A stretch of DNA of 64,000 bases, from NCBI GenBank assembly GCA_014058105.1, contig JACGCM010002399.1:447501-511500 (forward strand). The letters are read 5' to 3'. Shown piece after piece: positions 20,235 to 31,265 of the stretch. Numbering within the stretch: the stretch's first letter is position 1; each line of letters opens with the position of its first letter. Source of the DNA: Kingdonia uniflora (taxonomy: Eukaryota; Streptophyta; Magnoliopsida; Ranunculales; Circaeasteraceae). The notes below the pieces were generated by a model. It had not been told where the DNA came from. It made no database searches and saw nothing but the letters and a program-made list of their open reading frames with translations. A program made the position numbers and the translations under genes.

Positions 20235-20977
20235 TGTAGTGGCTTATTCCGCATCTCAGACTCATGCGTCATCTTTGACCAACATATGAACTTTCGACCT
20301 CACCAACAGAGCACGTGGCACCGTCATAAACAAGACAACAACATCAGGAAGCAAATACAACACGAGTTTCTCAACCAACACCACTCGTCCATGATGTTCC
20401 TCCTGCTCTTGGTTGAGAACTGTCTTGTAATAGCTTATTTCGTATCTCAGATTCATGCTTCATCCTCGACCTCATCAGCATTCATGAAGTACTACTGAAG
20501 ACATAATCAGAATCATTAAGTCCTAGTCAATACTTTTGACCTCCACATCAACAGTTTGAGTTACGCATATGTACAGTCATCAATAAAGCCATTAATCAGC
20601 AACAGATATCAGAACGTTACACAATCTGGTCAAAGAGTATCTTACATATATTTTGTAACGTCCATCATTAAGAATTTTAATGGTCGTCGAACGGTCATAT
20701 TATAAGACCTATAAAGAGGATCAAAGAATTTGAGATGAAGGATAGGAAAATTCTCACTCTAACATTCCACATACTCAGAACCTTCATTATAATAAGCTAA
20801 CAAATCTCAATAATATCATCTTCTCTTTCTAAAATCCTCAAGAGAGGTCGTGATTTTTAACCTATTCAAAGGTTTTCCACACTAGATCATCTTGTTAGTT
20901 ATTACTTGCTGTTCTTGGGTGATCTAAACACATCTGGTATAAAGGCTAACTCCGACTCCCGAAATTAGGCTATTACA
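20235..20977 (+). repeat. G1 5' LTR, with a duplicated start
   Basis: It ends TTACA at 20977, two bases before the primer site. Two start-like copies exist: TGTAGTGGCTTATTCCGCAT at 20235 and TGTAATAGCTTATTTCGTAT at 20426, each followed by ctcaga.tcatgc.tcat. Either the LTR begins at 20426 and part of another LTR lies upstream, or the first 190 bp are duplicated inside it. A 5-bp target duplication cannot be tested because the far end is missing. Confidence 0.65.
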
Positions 20978-21045
20978 TTTGGCACCGTCTGTGGGATCGA
21001 AGTTCTCAAACCCATTATCTCATAAATTGCTGATTATTTTTTCTC

Positions 21046-22203
21046 ACAATGATACCTCCAGGTCATAACAAACCAATCATTCCAGCAGAGGAAAATGTTG
21101 AACTGCAGATCTGCGGGCTACTTTAATTTTTGAAACAGATAGGCGTGCTGCTCTGGAGAAACAACTAGCAAGTGTACAGGACGCGCTGAAGGTTCTATAG
21201 GGTCAGCAGATCGCCACCCAGAAGAATAAAGGCGTGCAACAAGAAAACTCATGAATTTCTGTTCATAACCAATTAGGACCTCCATCAAAAAGTAATAACT
21301 TAGGAGGTGCACTTCGATCTAACCATCACTAGCGGGACAATGAGACTATCCCGATCCAGGAAGTCCACCAAGAAATAGATGGTGACCTTGCAGTAACCAG
21401 ATAGACTGAAAATCTACCTCAAAGAGTTTGAGTTCCAGCAAAAGATTGTCTAAGTGAAGGGAGTGGCGACCACAATCCTGGAGAAGGACGCGTCACATGC
21501 CCAGCCACTACAGCTCAACAATATATGACTCAATAGCATGTTGAAAAGTGAATCAAAGAACTACTCGAAGCTCAGACTCAGACTAAAAGAATCTGTAATA
21601 GATTACAAAAGACCCCGATCGTACAGAAGCTGTTGGATGGCGAGGTCCCCACCGGGTTCCACACTCTGAAGATTCAAAAATACAAAGGAACTGATCTAGT
21701 GGAGCATGTCCAAGTGTTCCAAGATGCTTTAGGCTTGCATTCCACGTCCAATCACATTCTATGCTGGCTCTTTCCTACCAGTTTATCCTGCTAACCCCTG
21801 CGATGGTTCCAAATACTACCTGAAGGATCAATTACAACTTTCTAACAGTTACGAGAGCTCTTCGTCAAGAATTACTCGCACAACAAAGATAAAGAAGATA
21901 ATCTATATTATCTTTTCAGCCTTAAGAAAATGCCAGGAGAAAAGCACGAGACATTTACTAAGAAGTTCCTGGAGTTAGCTCAAAAAATAGATTGGCTCAA
22001 TCAGAAGATTACTATTTTGGCTTTCACCAATGCTTTACTCGTCGATGGAAGGGAGAAGGAGTACCTCATCCTAAACAAACTGGTAACTTTGGAAGACATG
22101 ATTAAAAAAGTCAACAGATATATCGATCTTGAAAGAATGGTATCTGACAGACAGAAAACTCAGAAGTCAACATTGACAGCTCGAGATCAATCCACAGGCT
22201 AAG
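21046..22203 (+). pseudogene. G1 gag
   Basis: It begins near the ATG at 21046. Retrotransposon gag motifs are at LLDGEVPTGFHTLKIQKYKG and TDLVEHVQVFQDALGL (about 21630-21740), LRELFVKNYSHNKDKEDNLY and LFSLKKMPGEKHETFTKKFL (21850-21960), and a clean 90-residue open part at 21930-22200. Stops at several points upstream (for example in the first 400 bp) break the frame. Gag would form the particle shell. Confidence 0.75.
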
Positions 22204-22836
22204 ATTTCAACCGTGCTGCTGATCAGGGATGAGACAGAAAATGAACAAAATCAAATGAGGAGCGACCTCGGAAGGGTAGTAACTTGCCAAAACCTTGTCT
22301 TCCTAAGATGAACGTAACCATAGCTAACATATATCCTATACTTCAAAAGGATAGATTTTTTGCAATGCACAGTATCTCAAACCTATTGAGAGCAAACCTT
22401 ATTGCATTCACCACAAAGTTTGACATCACAAGACAGAGCACTGCTTTTCTTTACAACGTCTGTTGGAATATATTTTTGCAGATGGACGAATGCATGAATA
22501 CATCGTGGACGTTGAGAGTTACAAAAATGGGAGCTATAAACTTCCTACAGAAGCTGTGCAGATCGAAGAACTGGCAGGGGAGATGCATTTGTCCCATATA
22601 TCCCTCAGCCACTTCATTGAGACTCAGACTATCAACCAATTGAACAGAAGCAAAAGACGACGTATTGGCCAATGTCACGATCTATCCATAAAAGATATAG
22701 AAGCTCGTTTACTTCCTGCATCGAGCTCCCAACGAACAGGAATTTCCTTTGATGACTGTGATGTTCGTCATGTCAACTTTCCTCACCATGATACTTTGAT
22801 GATCATGTTAAAAATAAAAAATTTGTACTTCACACA

Positions 22837-23163
22837 ATGATAATAGGTACTGGTAGTACCATTGAGCTACTCTTTCAAAGTATGATTGATCAGATGGGAC
22901 TGGCCAATAAGGCACAGCCCAGTGGCATTGATATTTGTGGATTCAACGACTCTAGAGAGGAACACACAGGAAAAATTACACTTACTATTACGGCAGGACC
23001 AGTAACAATTGACATTGTCTTTTATGTTATCAATACAAAATCCCGTTATTTGGGGATAATGGGATGTTGCTGGTTATACAATATGCGAGCTATTCCGTCA
23101 ACCTATCATTTGGCGCTGCGATTTAAATGGATTGGCGGCATTTATAAAATCAAAGGAAGTTAA
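22837..23163 (+). pseudogene. G1 retropepsin-like protease domain
   Basis: 108 open codons: MIIGTGSTIELLFQSMIDQMGL, of which GTGS is the aspartic protease site with the catalytic Asp replaced by Gly (family: DTGS). Then follow GKITLTITAGPV, YLGIMGCCWLYNMRAIPSTYH and LALRFKWIGGIYKIKGS, the last two being the family pattern [IL]LGR.WL..M.A.PST.H..[LI]KF...G. It would process Gag-Pol; loss of the Asp should inactivate it. Confidence 0.8.
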
Positions 23164-23449
23164 AAATTAGCTCGAGTATGTGAACATTTTGTTGCCATTG
23201 TACCAGAGCAATCAAAGCCACAGCTCGCATAGCAATTACAAAAAATAACATGAAACATTTCAAAAAAAACTATACAATGAACTCTACAAAAAACCATCTG
23301 CCAAATGCAAAAACTACAGAGTACGTCGAAATTAGTGGAGACAAGTGAGGGACATATATTAGCACTCTTCTGCCCACAGTAGAATAAAATGCTCTTATCC
23401 AGTTCCTTAAAGACAACAGTAATGTCTTCGCTTAGACGTTTCACGAAGT

Positions 23450-23838
23450 ACCATTAATCCAAATCAGGTCTGCCATAAGCTTAATTTGAAAGATAAAGTT
23501 GAAGCAGTCTAACAAAAGAAGAAGACTTTATAACCAAGACTCTGAGAAGAAATCAATAAAGAGATCGATAAACTCACCAAAGTCGATTTTATTCGAAAGG
23601 CCAATTATCCAGAATGGATCTTGAACATTGTAGCAGTCCCAAAGAAGAACGGCAAGATCAGAGTGTGTGTGGATTTCATGAACCTCAACAAACATACTCC
23701 AAAGAATAGTTTTCCACTTCCTATCACAAATTATCTGCTCGATTCTATAGCGGGACATAAACTCTTATCCATGATGGATACCGCATTAGGGTACAATCAA
23801 ATATCTCTGCTACCCGACGACCAAGAGAAAATGGCATT
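23450..23838 (+). pseudogene. G1 reverse transcriptase, N-terminal part
   Basis: Reads ..EEINKEIDKLTKVDFIRKANYP, IVAVPKKNGKIRVCVDFMNL, NKHTPKNSFPLP, LSMMDTALGYNQISLLPDDQ and EKMAF. These are RT blocks 1-3 of Ty3/gypsy elements; MMDTALGYNQ carries the first catalytic Asp. The frame stops at the CACTA element C1 and continues at 33258. Confidence 0.85.
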
Positions 23839-24344
23839 CACTAGGCCAAAACGAGTAAAAAACAACGGGTCAGCTCAGTCGTTATTTTACTAAAGTGACT
23901 TCCATTTTAGTTAGAAAAAGCGTCGTTCTTTTGGCAGTAGTTTTATGTTTTCAACTTGAAATGCGTCGTAATATTACGACTGTAAACCACGCCGTAATAT
24001 CTGTCATTTTTAGTTAAAATTGCAACACATTTATGAATCGTTTTATGCATCGCAAAAAAAATACACAAGTATCAGTCGTTATTTTCGTCGTATTTGTTTC
24101 ATTTTCTGATTTATTTATCCGTTGTTTTATGCGTCGCAATTTTACGACGCCAAAATTGCCTAATTTGTCGTAATTTAAAAAAAATTGACATACAAACTAG
24201 TCATGCTATTTGTCATATAAAAATGTTGACGTATTAGATACAATTATTGACGATGATTTTAGTCGCCTCTCGTAATTATAAATTTCAAAATTTTATTAAA
24301 TAATATTTGTTTACTTAAAGGGTATTTCCTATACTCTTACAATT

Positions 24345-24416
24345 TGAACTAGATGGATTTGAACCATCATTGTCTCAAGTTCATGAGAGCTCTTGCCATT
24401 TAGAGCTTATAGTTCT
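24345..24416 (-). pseudogene. tRNA-like 72-base sequence
   Basis: On the minus strand a 72-base segment folds as a tRNA: AGAACTA/TAGTTCA acceptor (6 of 7 pairs), GCTC...GAGC D-stem, TCTCA/TGAGA anticodon stem with a 6-base loop (one base short; GAA, Phe-like, if a base was lost), and GATGG-TTCAAAT-CCATC T-arm. It has no CCA and no variable-loop fit. It may be a decayed tRNA gene or the head of a SINE. Confidence 0.35.
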
Positions 24417-24581
24417 ATCAATAAAGATGCATAAAAAGACAATGTGTATAATAGTAGCAATTGTGGGGTTATGTTTTTAAGGGAACACACCTCATATTTG
24501 CAAACCTCTAGGAAATGGTAACATTATCTTACAATCGTCTTCTGTGTGAAGAAGACTAGGCAAAAACATACAACTTTTAAC

Positions 24582-25915
24582 TTATTGCTGCATCTTCTTC
24601 TGTAAAATAGATAAGTCCAGAGCCGATCCATACATCTTTACCAAAGCTTCTGCACACCATCCATGTCCATCATCCACTGTTGGCATCCTCACTTCAAGAA
24701 ACGGCATCACAGGCTGATGGGTCTGTGGCGAAATAGCTCTAGCAAATACCCTCAGGACGTTAGACGCATCTAAATCCATGCAGACACTAATCTCTGGAAT
24801 CCCTTTTGGTGCTGACGGTATTCCCATGATCTTAAAATAACCCAGAATACGGTTTTCGTCCACTTTCTTTCCTTCGCCTTCATAAACAACAATTAGCGCC
24901 TCCGTTTGGTTGTCACAGGTAGTTGTAAACCACATCTCTTTCCTTGTTGGCATTGTCATATTCCTAGGTATGATAGGCACAAAAGTATGTTCATCAACTT
25001 CAATGCCAAGACTCTGTGGTGTTACTTGTATTGTTAAGAGGTTCAGGCTTCCTAGTGGATCACTTGCTCCAGAGGCTACGGCTCCTTCCAGTGCAGCACT
25101 GCAAACCACAACTTCCAAAGGGTCCATCCCCATATACGCCTCATCTTTTTTACATAGCTTCAAAACAAGGCTTTTTACCTTGGGGATGTTGGAACACCCA
25201 CCCACAAGTATGACATCGCTTATATCCTCCACGTTAACTCTCACAGCAAACACATATTGTTCTACAAGGCTCTCACATTTCTCTAACACTTTTCGGTTAA
25301 CCTCCTCAGATTTAGGCTGCCCCAGGACCTTACATATTCTCAAGCCATTTTCTAGATCTATGTCTATCATGACAATGTCCTATGAGGAAAGCTTTATGAC
25401 TGGATCTTGAGCTGCAACTCTGAGTAACCCCATTGCTTTCATCTCATTATTTTCGTGGCTCAAGAAAAGACTGTCCATATTGGGCAAGAGATGATGCATT
25501 ATGTTCTGAACAATATCTTCTCCTCCAATGTGACTACGTGATAGGGCTTTGATCTGTGAAACTCCTCCAATAGTAGCTGTTACACAAACATCACAATAAT
25601 CAACACACATATTGAAGATTACGGCTATATTCTCACTTCCGCTCCCCATGTAACATGCACCGTCTATTGTTGATGTTGTCCATATAAAAGAGCCACAACT
25701 GTTGGTTCAGGCATCAACCTTAGTATAAACAACCCTGCCATGGCACATGCTCGCTCTATCCGAGTCAACTGAAACCGACTAAATGATATAGGAATGGTGA
25801 GTACGAAGTTTCGTACGGCTCTTTTAAGTTGTAGCTCAGCCATGACCCCTAAATCTACTAGAAAAATGGAAAGGACTTCTTCTGGAGTAGTCGATTTCTA
25901 CACATTGTTCACTAG
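24582..25915 (-). pseudogene. HSP70-8-like chaperone fragment captured by C1
   Basis: The minus strand reads TPEEVLSIFLVDLGVMAELQ, then FSRFQLTRIERACAMAGLFI and LRLMPEPTVVALLYGQ (25900-25690). After a frameshift come GGVSQIKALSRSHIGGEDIV (nucleotide-binding domain) and LLRVAAQDPVIKLSS, a TAG, then DIDLENGLRICKVL, ISDVILVGGCSNIPKVKSLV, TPQSLGIEVDEHTFVPIIPR, NRILGYFKIMGIPSAPKGIP and EVRMPTVDDGHGWCAEALVK. The order is Hsp70 nucleotide-binding lobe II and substrate domain of the divergent plant HSP70-8/HSP70T-2 type. Defects: the first 100-130 residues with the phosphate-binding motif are missing, TAG at about 25903 (for Trp), a frameshift near 25665, and TAG at about 25382 (for Gln). From 25379 down, 262 codons are open. 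Confidence 0.85.
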
Positions 25916-26649
25916 GATATATCAAGAATCATAATGACATAAATAAGTGAATATAGACATACCGACGTATGGGATAGTGTACTAGTTTCAGGCATTGTGT
26001 CGATGGATCTACTGGTTGTCAGAGATTCATTATTTAGAGTTTATTTCTTCTCCTATCTCTGAACTAGAGAGCTTGTCCTTCCTAGTTGAGCTGCAGAATA
26101 AAAAGAAGATTAGTCAAAATTTATTTTGGTATTCCTCAGTAAGAGATTGAATATCTCAATACGAATACCTCCTTTAACAAGATAAATTAACAAGGTAAAA
26201 TACTAGTATATATGGCCTCGTATATAAATTTTAAAATAGAGTAGATTACAGGTTTGTAGGCGGGTTACACCTGGATCATATACCACATACAACGCCAAGC
26301 TTTTCTTGAGAAAACAAGTACCATCATTTCTACCCACCTGCACCAGATAACAATTCTATGAAATATAATCCTTATTATAGATGAATTTGTAACATGTGAT
26401 GATATATGAGAAGATGAATACCAATGAAATAAACAAAAATTAAAAGTATAATACATAGGACAAGCAGGCTTGCAAATCTTTACCCTGTGCATGGAGGACC
26501 AGTACTGTTGCTATCACACCTCCTTCCTCCAGTTAACTTATACGTACATCTATTGCATTAACATATAATGAGTTAGTATACAAGTATAGTAGGTCAATTC
26601 CAGAGTAGCATTTAGTGCTAGTTGTAAAATATGTAATCCTTCTTCTTTA
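25916..26649. other. C1 internal stretch without recognised gene
   Basis: One exon-like block on the minus strand, 26346-26259, is bounded by cag and by cag/gtgtaa and reads GRNDGTCFLKKSLALYVVYD in one frame. I cannot name it. The rest is AT-rich. Confidence 0.3.
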
Positions 26650-26788
26650 ATTTTCATCTTACCCAGCCTCTGCCCTTCCTCAAATATAGCGTCCTATTAT
26701 TTTCATCTTACCCAACCTCTTTAACTATTGTAAATCCAAACCAGTCATTTGTAAATCCAATTTATTTGAGGCTGGGTAAGATGAAAAT
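26650..26788. repeat. 21-bp inverted repeat with a third direct copy
   Basis: attttcatcttacccagcct(c) at 26650-26670 recurs as its exact reverse complement at 26768-26788, and as a direct copy with one change at 26699-26719. The outer flank ctgcccttcct (26671-26681) also has an inverted partner, aggaagggcag (26830-26840). It could form a hairpin of about 140 bases; likely a small foldback element. Confidence 0.75.
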
Positions 26789-26963
26789 ACATGTTTCTCT
26801 ACTTAGCTATTCCCCGAATGCAATATCAGGAAGGGCAGAAGTAAAGAAGATGTATGTGGCTGGAGCCAATATCCTAACACACAAATATGAAAGATTTACT
26901 CATAAACTTCATAACAATATTAGGTGACTACCACTCTGTTCAACAAAAACAAATATACGATAC

Positions 26964-27067
26964 CTGAAGCCTGAATAAATTCCAGTAGTCCAATCTTGCT
27001 TATAACATGTTTCACTTTCGTTCACACCTTTTGTGATCCCTTTAAATGGAGCTTCGAATTCATCCAT
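26964..27067 (-). pseudogene. Boron transporter (BOR/SLC4-like) first exon captured by C1
   Basis: From ATG at 27067 the minus strand reads MDEFEAPFKGITKG, NESETCYKQDWTTGIYSGF and then a donor, CTTCAG/GTATCG, at 26964/26963. Plant BOR proteins start with the same pattern (ME..F.PF.GI..D.......CYKQDW..G..AGFR), and their first exon ends at this place. BOR proteins export borate across the plasma membrane. The next exon (transmembrane segment 1) is not present downstream, so only exon 1 with a working-looking donor was taken. Confidence 0.65.
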
Positions 27068-28157
27068 CCCTGCATACAACAAAACTGCAAGAATCAAAGA
27101 TAGGGCTCCTTAAGCTATATCAAGATGAAAATAAATTTACAAACAATAAGAAATACAAACCACTTGCCTTAGTTATATCTTTGACAAGCACCGAAGGTGT
27201 TTCTTCTACTTCGAAAGCAAGCGAAGTGCTTTAAGTTTTTCTCAGCTCAGAAAGGTTCACATTTATTGGTTGTAAGGAACTTAAGAGACAATGGAACTGA
27301 TTTGGTAAAACTTGGCTTCCTAGTGCGGTACTGTAAGGAATATTCGGTCCTTGACATCGAGTTCCCACTTTGGAATCCAGACTACAGGTGTGATTATCAT
27401 CTCTTTCTTTTTCTTTTATCCTATTAGAAACCCTATAATAGAATATCATATTACTATCATTATAACTATTAATATTTAATTACTAAATGCATTCATGTTT
27501 TCAATTACTCAAATAAAATAAAGGGTATAACTATTATATACCTTGGTAGTCTTTAATGACATAAATTCATTTAAGAGAAGCAATGCTTTATTTGTTACTT
27601 TGAAATAGGTAGATATGGTTTTGGCTTGAATGAAGTAAAATGTGTGCTTGATGGTCACAGATAACATTAAAAACTTTGCTACTTTCAATAAAATAAACAT
27701 AATAAAAACACAAAAACTAGAGATAAACAAACCCTATTCTACTAACAACCCTAAAAATAGACCTTGGTTCATCTACATATGGCCAGAAAGAGTTGTGAGC
27801 AGTACAACAAAAATTCCAAGGAGAATCGTACTTAGCAAAGGGTAGATGCAAAGGGCTATATTATCGACATCATTGTCAAACTTGAAAGCTGAGCTAGTGA
27901 AATAATGCGGCATCTTCCATGAATAACTATTCATTATGTAGGTATTAATTACTATTATCTATATACATGATATAATTCTCTTGGGTAGGGTATAAATATA
28001 GTAAAAATGTAAGTAGAAAGCCTTTTTTACTTTTCTCGCTCTTTTTAAAAAACTGATGTCTTTTGGCAAGATAACCAAGTGCAACTCGGGATAGTCAGTC
28101 AAAAAATAAAATAAATTATATCTTAATGGAAGTTCTCACAGTATCCTTCAAAATGAA
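27068..28157. other. C1 internal stretch without recognised gene
   Basis: AT-rich. A plus-strand open stretch at 27197-27400 (QKGSHLLVVRNLRDNGTDLV, then KLGFLVRYCKEYSVLDIEFP) ends at a possible donor ctacag/gtgtga and may be another captured exon, family unknown. Confidence 0.3.
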
Positions 28158-28536
28158 TTAGTAGTCAAATTCTTCACCATAGACATGACGCAACCCATTG
28201 CTTCCAACTTCAGTATCAGACAACTCTAAAATTTCAAGTGCACAAGGCCTGAGCTTCGAAAACTCAACATTAAATATGTAAATATCAGTACCACAACAAA
28301 CTGAAAGAAATAAAGCTTTACTATAAAGACAATTGCTGCTACTCTTCGGCTAGGCTTACATGGACAAACTGAATTTATGAATTGGGAAAAGTTTATGCTT
28401 CCACCATTCTACATTATACAAATATGCAATCAACAAAAAGGAGTGGGTCTAAAATGGTAATCTGCCAAGTTAATCATCCCTTCATCTCCAATCTTACATG
28501 AATCCAAGTTCAAGCTCTCCAAACTTGTTAACCTTA
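28158..28536 (-). pseudogene. Leucine-rich-repeat protein fragment (two exons) captured by C1
   Basis: The minus strand near 28536-28465 reads LTSLESLNLDSCKIGDEGMI followed by NLA. After an intron-like gap, 28285-28158 reads FSKLRPCALEILELSDTEVG, SNGLRHVYGEEFDY and TAA. These are cysteine-containing LRR units (L..L..L.L..C.IGDEG...L) as in plant F-box/LRR-like proteins; the LELSDT.VG..GLRHL unit is highly conserved there. The second block leaves the family consensus after GLRH, so its end is probably not original. Only about two repeats are present. Confidence 0.6.
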
Positions 28537-29544
28537 GAAAATTTATTATTGTTTACACGTTTAGTTTCATTTTTCATTTTTCAAAAGAAATATATATAGG
28601 GAGAAAGATAGGAAAGGGGAGCACCATTAAGGTGCACCAAACATGCACCTTTAGGATCAGAAACATCATAAGAGAAGCATCTCAATAAGAATGTCTCACC
28701 TGGAAATGTTATGAGTTCTTGTTACAGCTTCTCATCTCTGGCTTGTACACCTCTAGCTTTATCCTCTTGACTGTATAGATTTGGTACACTGTAACAGATT
28801 AACAAAACAGCATGGTCAATAGATTTGGTACCACTGTACAGATATACAAAACAACATTCTAGGCATATGGTACAACTAAACAGATTAACAAATGAATAAA
28901 GCATAAACAGATGGGCAAAGCATAAATAGACAGATAAAGCATTAGTGTACCACTTTATAGTATTCCCCCAACCTTGAAATAATATAACAATGACTCTTAG
29001 TACAAGAATTATAAAGAATAACAGTGTTCGTTGTTTTTTGCATCCATTGTATGTTCTGCTGGTACTCATCGAACAGAGAAGTACAAAATCTATATGAACA
29101 TCAGGATCTAGAGCCCCTGTCATCTTCGCTAGCCAAATATTCCATGACAAAGCCTCGACCACTATTTAACAAAGTCTACTGAAAGTACAATAAATCTGAT
29201 ATGACCTGATACAATGTTGGATAGACACGGATATTTTGGTAATGCCCATTTTATTTGGATTGAATTTTATGTCAATAAAGAAATCGTTGCACCATTCCTT
29301 GTTAAACAGAGGATGTAATGTAGATACCACATGAAAGGCCCAACTTTTTTTCTTTTATTTAACAACATAAATGTAGTATGAATGAATGAAAATAGTAGTA
29401 TGAATATATTTCTTACATTCTAGGTAATGTTTAATTCTTAAAGACCATTACTATCTTAACAAGATACCCCTTTTGTATAGTTTAAATCTCCTACCGCATC
29501 ATAAACTTTACTCCCGTGCACTGATAACCCCTTACAAGCACCCG
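28537..29544. other. C1 internal stretch, one long frame of unknown nature
   Basis: A minus-strand frame of 146 codons (29162-28722) begins VEALSWNIWLAKMTGALDPD and then becomes hydrophobic low-quality sequence. I see no family and would not call it a gene. Confidence 0.3.
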
Positions 29545-29945
29545 TTGATATGTTTTGAATTGCTGACTCCTTAGAAGTCTCCATCACTACCTTAGAAGCA
29601 TCCATCACCTCCTTAAAAGCATTCACCACTACCTCACATGCATCCACCAATACCGGTACCTCTTTAGAAGCATCCACCTTTACCTCCTTACAAGCATCCT
29701 CTATCAGTAATGCCTTACAAGTTGGTGCCTCCTTTGAAACATCCACTACTACCTTCTTTCAAATATCTACCACCGGTAATGCCTTACAGGCCGATACCTC
29801 CTCTGAAGCATTCACTACTACCACCTTTCAAGCATTCATCACAGATGCCCCCTTACAAGCCAGTGCCTCCTTTGAAAGATCCATCTCAGATACCTCCTTA
29901 GAAGCATGCACTTCCTTTCAAGCATCCACTATCTTCATAAATTCG
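29545..29945 (-). repeat. Coding-like tandem repeat, about 30-bp unit
   Basis: A unit like ccttagaagcatccaccact recurs about a dozen times in variable form. On the minus strand it reads as DASKEV-type repeats (KVDASKEVPVLVDACEVVVN, AFKEVMDASKVVMETSKESA). It may belong to the 3' part of a repetitive protein continued by the 138-bp repeats upstream. No homology recognised. Confidence 0.6.
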
Positions 29946-30247
29946 ACTATCAATGTTACCTTCATAGAGGCATCTACATCTAGTACCTCTGTAGGACCAT
30001 CTTCTAACGATACACTACGTTCATGATTTTCTAACCAACAATCATCAACCAATACTGCCAAATCTTTAGTTGTAGCATTTTCTGAGGTAACAAAATCTTC
30101 TGAGGTCATAACTATTATGCTACCATCAGCCGAAATAATTGTAGCACAACTTTCAATCTCTACTGGTCCTTAAAAACTACAACCACATGTACTTCTTTAG
30201 ACAATGTATCCACTTCAATTTCTGCGTATATGAAGTCATCAAGCTCA

Positions 30248-30523
30248 TCATTAGCTTCTACATCCTCAACCTGCTGTATTACATCCTCAACTTGGTGTAT
30301 TACACCCGCGGTACCTTTGTCAACATGTTCAGAGTGGTCTACTACCAGCTTCGACGTTAGTGGTGTTGTATTTATTCAACAACCATCATTAGCTTCTACA
30401 TCCTCAACCTGCTGCATTACATCCTCAACTTGATGTATTACACCCGTGCCACCTTTGTCAACATGTTCGGAGTGGTCTACTACCAGCTCCGATGTCAGTG
30501 GTGTTGCATTTATTCAGCAACCA
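30248..30523 (-). repeat. Two-copy tandem repeat of 138 bp
   Basis: Copy 1 is 30248-30385 and copy 2 is 30386-30523, about 93 percent alike by eye. The unit is exactly 46 codons. On the minus strand it reads TPLTSELVVDHSEHVDKG, then GVIHQVEDVMQQVEDVEAND, with a stop between the copies. The multiple-of-three period suggests that it grew in coding sequence, probably together with 29545-29945 and with the basic stretch at 30690-30540 (VGGSQVTKSLRHKFNERS). Confidence 0.8.
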
Positions 30524-30699
30524 TTGAACAGGTTGATCGCTCATTGAACTTGTGTCGAAGCGATTTTGTAACCTGTGAACCTCCTACTTCAACATCCTTT
30601 CTAACAGGAAGAGTGGCGTTAGCTTGGGAAACTTCCTTCCTAACGGACTTTGGCCGTTGGCTTCCACCATTTGCTTTCTCCATTTACTTTCACCATGAT

Positions 30700-31265
30700 A
30701 GGCCCAACTGAATCAAGCCATACTACCCAATGGTAAGGACCCATTAAAACCCATAACACTGAAGCTCATTAGCTACCATCACTTGTACTAGAAAGTTATA
30801 AAGCATTACAGATAGTTAAAGGGGGAACCTAAGGAGGTCCGAACAAATTGGATTACAAGGACAACAATTTATTAAGATGCACTTATCAGTAGCTTGTGAT
30901 CGTGCACGAACTGAAACATGGGGGAACAATTGCTTATGGTCAAAGGTCCACCTGAACAAGACACATTATCTCTCAATAGAAGGTTGTGAGTTACTAAGTG
31001 TCTAGACTGATATGTACATCTATGACAGGGCTAAATATGGCTTTTAACTGGACTTAGTGTGCTAGAGAATTAAAACTCATAATACGAAAAAGAAAATCGT
31101 CATTCTACTAATCGATAAAATTGACGTTTAAACATTACATGACCCGCATAGCTAAAGGCTAGCCTTTTTAAATTATGATTGTTCTAGCTGCTAGTGATTC
31201 CTTAAAATACAGATATCTCAGAATAGTTCAAGCAACAAGACAGGAAACAAGCATTTTAAACTGAC
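30700..31265. other. C1 internal stretch, nothing recognised
   Basis: AT-rich sequence between the repetitive coding-like block and the pyruvate kinase exons. Confidence 0.4.

Noticed and set aside
24910..25410. Plus-strand 166-codon frame over the HSP70-like fragment
   Set aside because: The opposite strand encodes clear Hsp70 motifs; this frame is a by-product of codon composition.
28722..29162. 146-codon minus-strand frame in C1 as a membrane protein
   Set aside because: Its hydrophobic part comes from AT-rich, repeat-like DNA (several gtaca.ttta repeats); no helix pattern or homology I can defend.
30230..30711. Plus-strand Ser/Thr/Cys-rich frames over the 138-bp repeat as a gene
   Set aside because: They are the complement of the repeat. 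The minus strand gives a more protein-like reading in line with the other cargo, and the plus frames have no motif.
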